A DNA stretch of 64,000 nt, taken from Megamonas hypermegale (GTDB taxonomy: Bacteria; Bacillota; Negativicutes; Selenomonadales; Selenomonadaceae). Position 1 is the first letter of the stretch. Every line of letters starts with the position of its first letter. Positions 61,877 through 64,000 of the stretch are shown here, in pieces. Position numbers and translations under genes: made by a program. The stretch is taken from the NCBI GenBank assembly GCA_002314325.1, contig DCFC01000035.1, forward strand, positions 169,459 through 233,458, read 5' to 3'. The notes below the pieces were generated by a model. That model had not been told where the DNA came from, made no database searches, and worked only from the letters and a program-made list of their open reading frames with translations.

Positions 61877-62074
61877 TTATTTCACTATACCGCGTACCAT
61901 TTTTTCAAATTTAGCACGCGGCATCATCACAAAATGACCGCAACCAGTGCATTTTATGCCAAAATCCATACCAGTACGGATAATCGTCCATGTGTCGCTG
62001 CCGCATGGATGTTTCTTCTTCATGCGGACGATGTCATTAACATTGTATTGCACTTTTTCCAAATACTGCACCAT
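61877..62074 (-). CDS. DUF951-family small protein
   Basis: A 65-residue protein: VNDIVRMKKKHPCGSDTWTI, GIKCTGCGHFVMMPRAKFEK. Cys/Cys-x-x-Cys with a preceding HPCG is the DUF951 pattern, a probable single zinc-binding or nucleic-acid-binding fold conserved in Firmicutes. Function is not known. It follows the CDF transporter closely. Confidence 0.9.
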   Translation of the reverse strand: MVQYLEKVQYNVNDIVRMKKKHPCGSDTWTIIRTGMDFGIKCTGCGHFVMMPRAKFEKMVRGIVK

Positions 62075-62084
62075 CCTTTTTGTA

Positions 62085-62993
62085 TTAATTCACTTCAGCG
62101 TAGTTTTTTTTTATAACTGCGCCGTTTTTATCGACCGGTTCCGGATGAATAGTAACATCGAATTTGCCCATCTTCTGTCTAATTTTATATTCTATGTCAT
62201 CGCACGTTTCATGTACTTTATACAGCGGCATATCCTTTTCAAAAGTTACATGCACATCAAGCAGTTTTTCCGAACCCGATTTGCGTGTGCGCAGATGATG
62301 ATAGCCAATTAAATCCTTATGTTCCATGATTATCTCACCGATAATCTTTTCTTCTTCCGGTGATAAACTGCTGTCGGTAAGTTCTCTGGCGCTTTCCATT
62401 ACCATTTTATAGCCGGCGCGGAAAATTATCAATGCCACTACAATGGCGATAACCGGGTCGAGCCATAAAAAGCCGAATACCTTCATACCTACAAGACCGA
62501 GCATTACGCCGACAGACGTCCATACATCGGACTGAAGATGCAGCCCGTCAGCCTCCAACGCCTGCGAATCCGTTTTTTTCGCTACAGCAATTAAGCGGCG
62601 CGAAACGAAAAAATTAACAATAATGGATATAATCATAATGTATATGCCGTACTGCAGAAATTCCGGGTCAAGCGGCGTATTGAATTTATGCACTGCTTCG
62701 TAAATGATAAACAGCGCCGTTCCTACAATCAGCAGAGCTTCCACCGCTGACGACAGATTTTCAAATTTGCCGTGACCATAATCGTGTTCACTATCCGGCG
62801 GCGCAACTGATTTTCGCACAGCCCAAAAAGCTATAAATGCAGCTATCAAATCGACTCCGGAGTGAATAGCTTCGGAAATCAGGCTCAATGCTCCCACATA
62901 TAAGCCGACTGCCAATTTCAATATAACGAGCAGCGTATTGGAAACAATAGACAGCCATGCCGTCTGTTTTTTCAACGCATCCATTTCCGTCAT
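62085..62993 (-). CDS. Cation diffusion facilitator (CDF) metal efflux transporter
   Basis: About 302 residues with six membrane helices and a C-terminal cytoplasmic domain. Helix 2 has SEAIHSGVDLIAAF (metal ligand Asp), then HDYGHGKFENLSS; helix 5 has EADGLHLQSDVWTSVGV (HxxxD). It exports Zn2+, Mn2+ or Fe2+ in exchange for protons. The ATG at 62993 follows TTGGAGGTAATATA; the frame opens earlier. Confidence 0.93.
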   Translation of the reverse strand: MTEMDALKKQTAWLSIVSNTLLVILKLAVGLYVGALSLISEAIHSGVDLIAAFIAFWAVRKSVAPPDSEHDYGHGKFENLSSAVEALLIVGTALFIIYEAVHKFNTPLDPEFLQYGIYIMIISIIVNFFVSRRLIAVAKKTDSQALEADGLHLQSDVWTSVGVMLGLVGMKVFGFLWLDPVIAIVVALIIFRAGYKMVMESARELTDSSLSPEEEKIIGEIIMEHKDLIGYHHLRTRKSGSEKLLDVHVTFEKDMPLYKVHETCDDIEYKIRQKMGKFDVTIHPEPVDKNGAVIKKNYAEVN

Positions 62994-63185
62994 TATATTA
63001 CCTCCAAAAATAAAATAAATGTCAATAATTATCATTTGAAAAACTGTTGCAATAGAAAAAATCTGCACAACTAATAGATAGCGTGCAGAAACTGTTTTCC
63101 AGATTTTCTCTATATTAACACATTCAATTTAAAGTGTAAAGCTGTATGGATATTTTTGAACGCATTTTCTCTAGACAAAAATAAA

Positions 63186-63218
63186 ATTAATGATAATATA
63201 GATATCAGTATCATTAAT
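63186..63218 (+). promoter_or_regulatory. Inverted repeat upstream of manA
   Basis: ATTAATGATA (63186-63195) and TATCATTAAT (63209-63218), exact complements with a 13-bp gap, lie just before the manA ribosome site. Likely operator or AT-rich stem. Confidence 0.5.
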
Positions 63219-63233
63219 GAAGGACGTGAATAA

Positions 63234-64000
63234 ATGCTTTATCCTCTAAAACTCAAAGCCGCTTTTAAAGATTATCTCTGGGGCGGCACTCGTCTGCGCG
63301 ATGAATTCAACAAGCAGACCGATATCAATCCTGTTGCTGAAAGCTGGGAGCTGTCCTGCCACCATGACGGGCAAAGTATAATCGAAAATGGCAGCTATGC
63401 AGGCAAAACGTTAAATGATTATATCGAAACGGAAAGCAAATCTGTAATCGGCACTAAAGCTGCAAATAAGAAGGATTTCCCTATCCTGATAAAATTCATA
63501 GATGCCAAACAAAGCCTATCTGTACAGGTTCATCCTGATGATAATTACGCTCTCTTAAATGAAGGCGAGTCCGGCAAGACGGAAATGTGGTACGTAATGG
63601 ATGCTGAACCTAACTCCACGCTGATTTACGGTTTTACGAAAAATATCTCTCATCAGGAATTTGCTAAGCGCATTCATGACAATACTCTGCTGGAAGTCTG
63701 CAATCAGGTTCCGATAAAAAAAGGCGACGTATTTTTTATCGAAGCCGGTACGCTCCATGCAATCGGCGCTGGCGCATTGATTGCCGAAATTCAGCAAAGC
63801 TCCAACTCCACCTACCGAGTTTACGATTACGGCCGTATCGGCAAAGATGGCAAACCGCGCCAGCTGCATATTGAAAAGGCACTTGCCGTAACGAAACTGC
63901 AGCCGCCGACAAGAAAACCGGAAGCCATTGCCAAATTAAGCTGTTTTACCGATTATGATTTGACGATTTTGGCACAGTGCGACCTGTTCAACGTCAGCCA
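63234..64000 (+). CDS. manA: Mannose-6-phosphate isomerase, class I (partial)
   Basis: The first 255 codons are present and run off the window end. LYPLKLKAAFKDYLWGGTRL at the start, the zinc-ligand segment SVQVHPDDNYALL (about 92-104) and AEIQQSSNSTYRVYDYGR place it in the class I isomerase family, which interconverts mannose- and fructose-6-phosphate. This links to mannose-family sugar entry, though the PTS operon is distant. Confidence 0.9.
   Translation, partial: MLYPLKLKAAFKDYLWGGTRLRDEFNKQTDINPVAESWELSCHHDGQSIIENGSYAGKTLNDYIETESKSVIGTKAANKKDFPILIKFIDAKQSLSVQVHPDDNYALLNEGESGKTEMWYVMDAEPNSTLIYGFTKNISHQEFAKRIHDNTLLEVCNQVPIKKGDVFFIEAGTLHAIGAGALIAEIQQSSNSTYRVYDYGRIGKDGKPRQLHIEKALAVTKLQPPTRKPEAIAKLSCFTDYDLTILAQCDLFNVS

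Overview
The window looks like chromosomal DNA of a Gram-positive-lineage (Firmicutes/Bacillota) anaerobe, most plausibly a member of the Negativicutes; the genus cannot be fixed from sequence alone. Evidence is a PolC-type replicase, a LevR/sigma-54 controlled mannose-family PTS, a DUF951 gene, oxygen-independent cobalamin genes (cbiD/G/J type), and a selenium-dependent molybdenum hydroxylase maturation set. Base composition is moderate. The hsdS region is clearly more AT-rich than its neighbours, as expected of an exchanged restriction locus. No prophage, intact IS element or CRISPR array is visible.

Layout. 0-4.4 kb: merR regulator, lysS-greA, a small secreted protein, ribF. 4.4-11.7 kb: cobU-cobS-cobC, then a polC that lacks its usual embedded exonuclease, then brnQ. 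11.7-15.6 kb: csoR, an NRAMP metal transporter with a palindromic operator, a DAK2-type protein and an NlpC/P60 hydrolase. 15.7-21.4 kb: levR and its sigma-54 promoter driving PTS IIA-IIB-IIC-IID. 21.4-24.2 kb: mqnA, an orphan dhaL bracketed by two copies of a dispersed hairpin repeat, then a ~630-nt interval with promoter, terminator and no real ORF (candidate large structured RNA). 24.2-31.2 kb: ftsW/rodA, trmB, an acyltransferase, dnaG-rpoD (with an IS605-type end between them), and tRNA-Asn x2 plus tRNA-Met(CAT). 31.4-40.8 kb: a ten-gene cobalamin operon (cbiD-E-T-F-G-H-J-C-A-cobQ) read leftward behind a cobalamin riboswitch. 41-46.3 kb: GNAT, a Zn/Cd ATPase with CsoR-type operators, a newly recognisable type I toxin/antisense RNA module, tatA, moaC-MOSC-mogA. 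46.3-53.2 kb: a type I restriction-modification locus whose hsdS carries a 17-unit AAGC tract that can switch a third target-recognition domain on and off. 53.3-60.9 kb: selenium/molybdenum cofactor maturation genes (xdhC, yqeB, yqeC, mocA, yedF), a xanthine/uracil permease, moaA and moeA. 61-64 kb: zinc-ribbon membrane protein, a gene remnant, tRNA-Ser(CGA), DUF951, a CDF transporter and a partial manA.

The strongest candidates for new biology are: (1) the phase-variable three-TRD hsdS; (2) the 44.1-44.5 kb type I toxin-antitoxin module, where an antisense RNA with its own promoter and terminator carries a 14-nt complement to the toxin start site; (3) a family of ~120-133 bp hairpin elements (six copies) with covarying arms, one inserted in a terminator loop with a 5-bp duplication and one with its loop inverted; (4) the ~630-nt candidate RNA; and (5) the exonuclease-less PolC. 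All calls come from reading the sequence; no database search was run.
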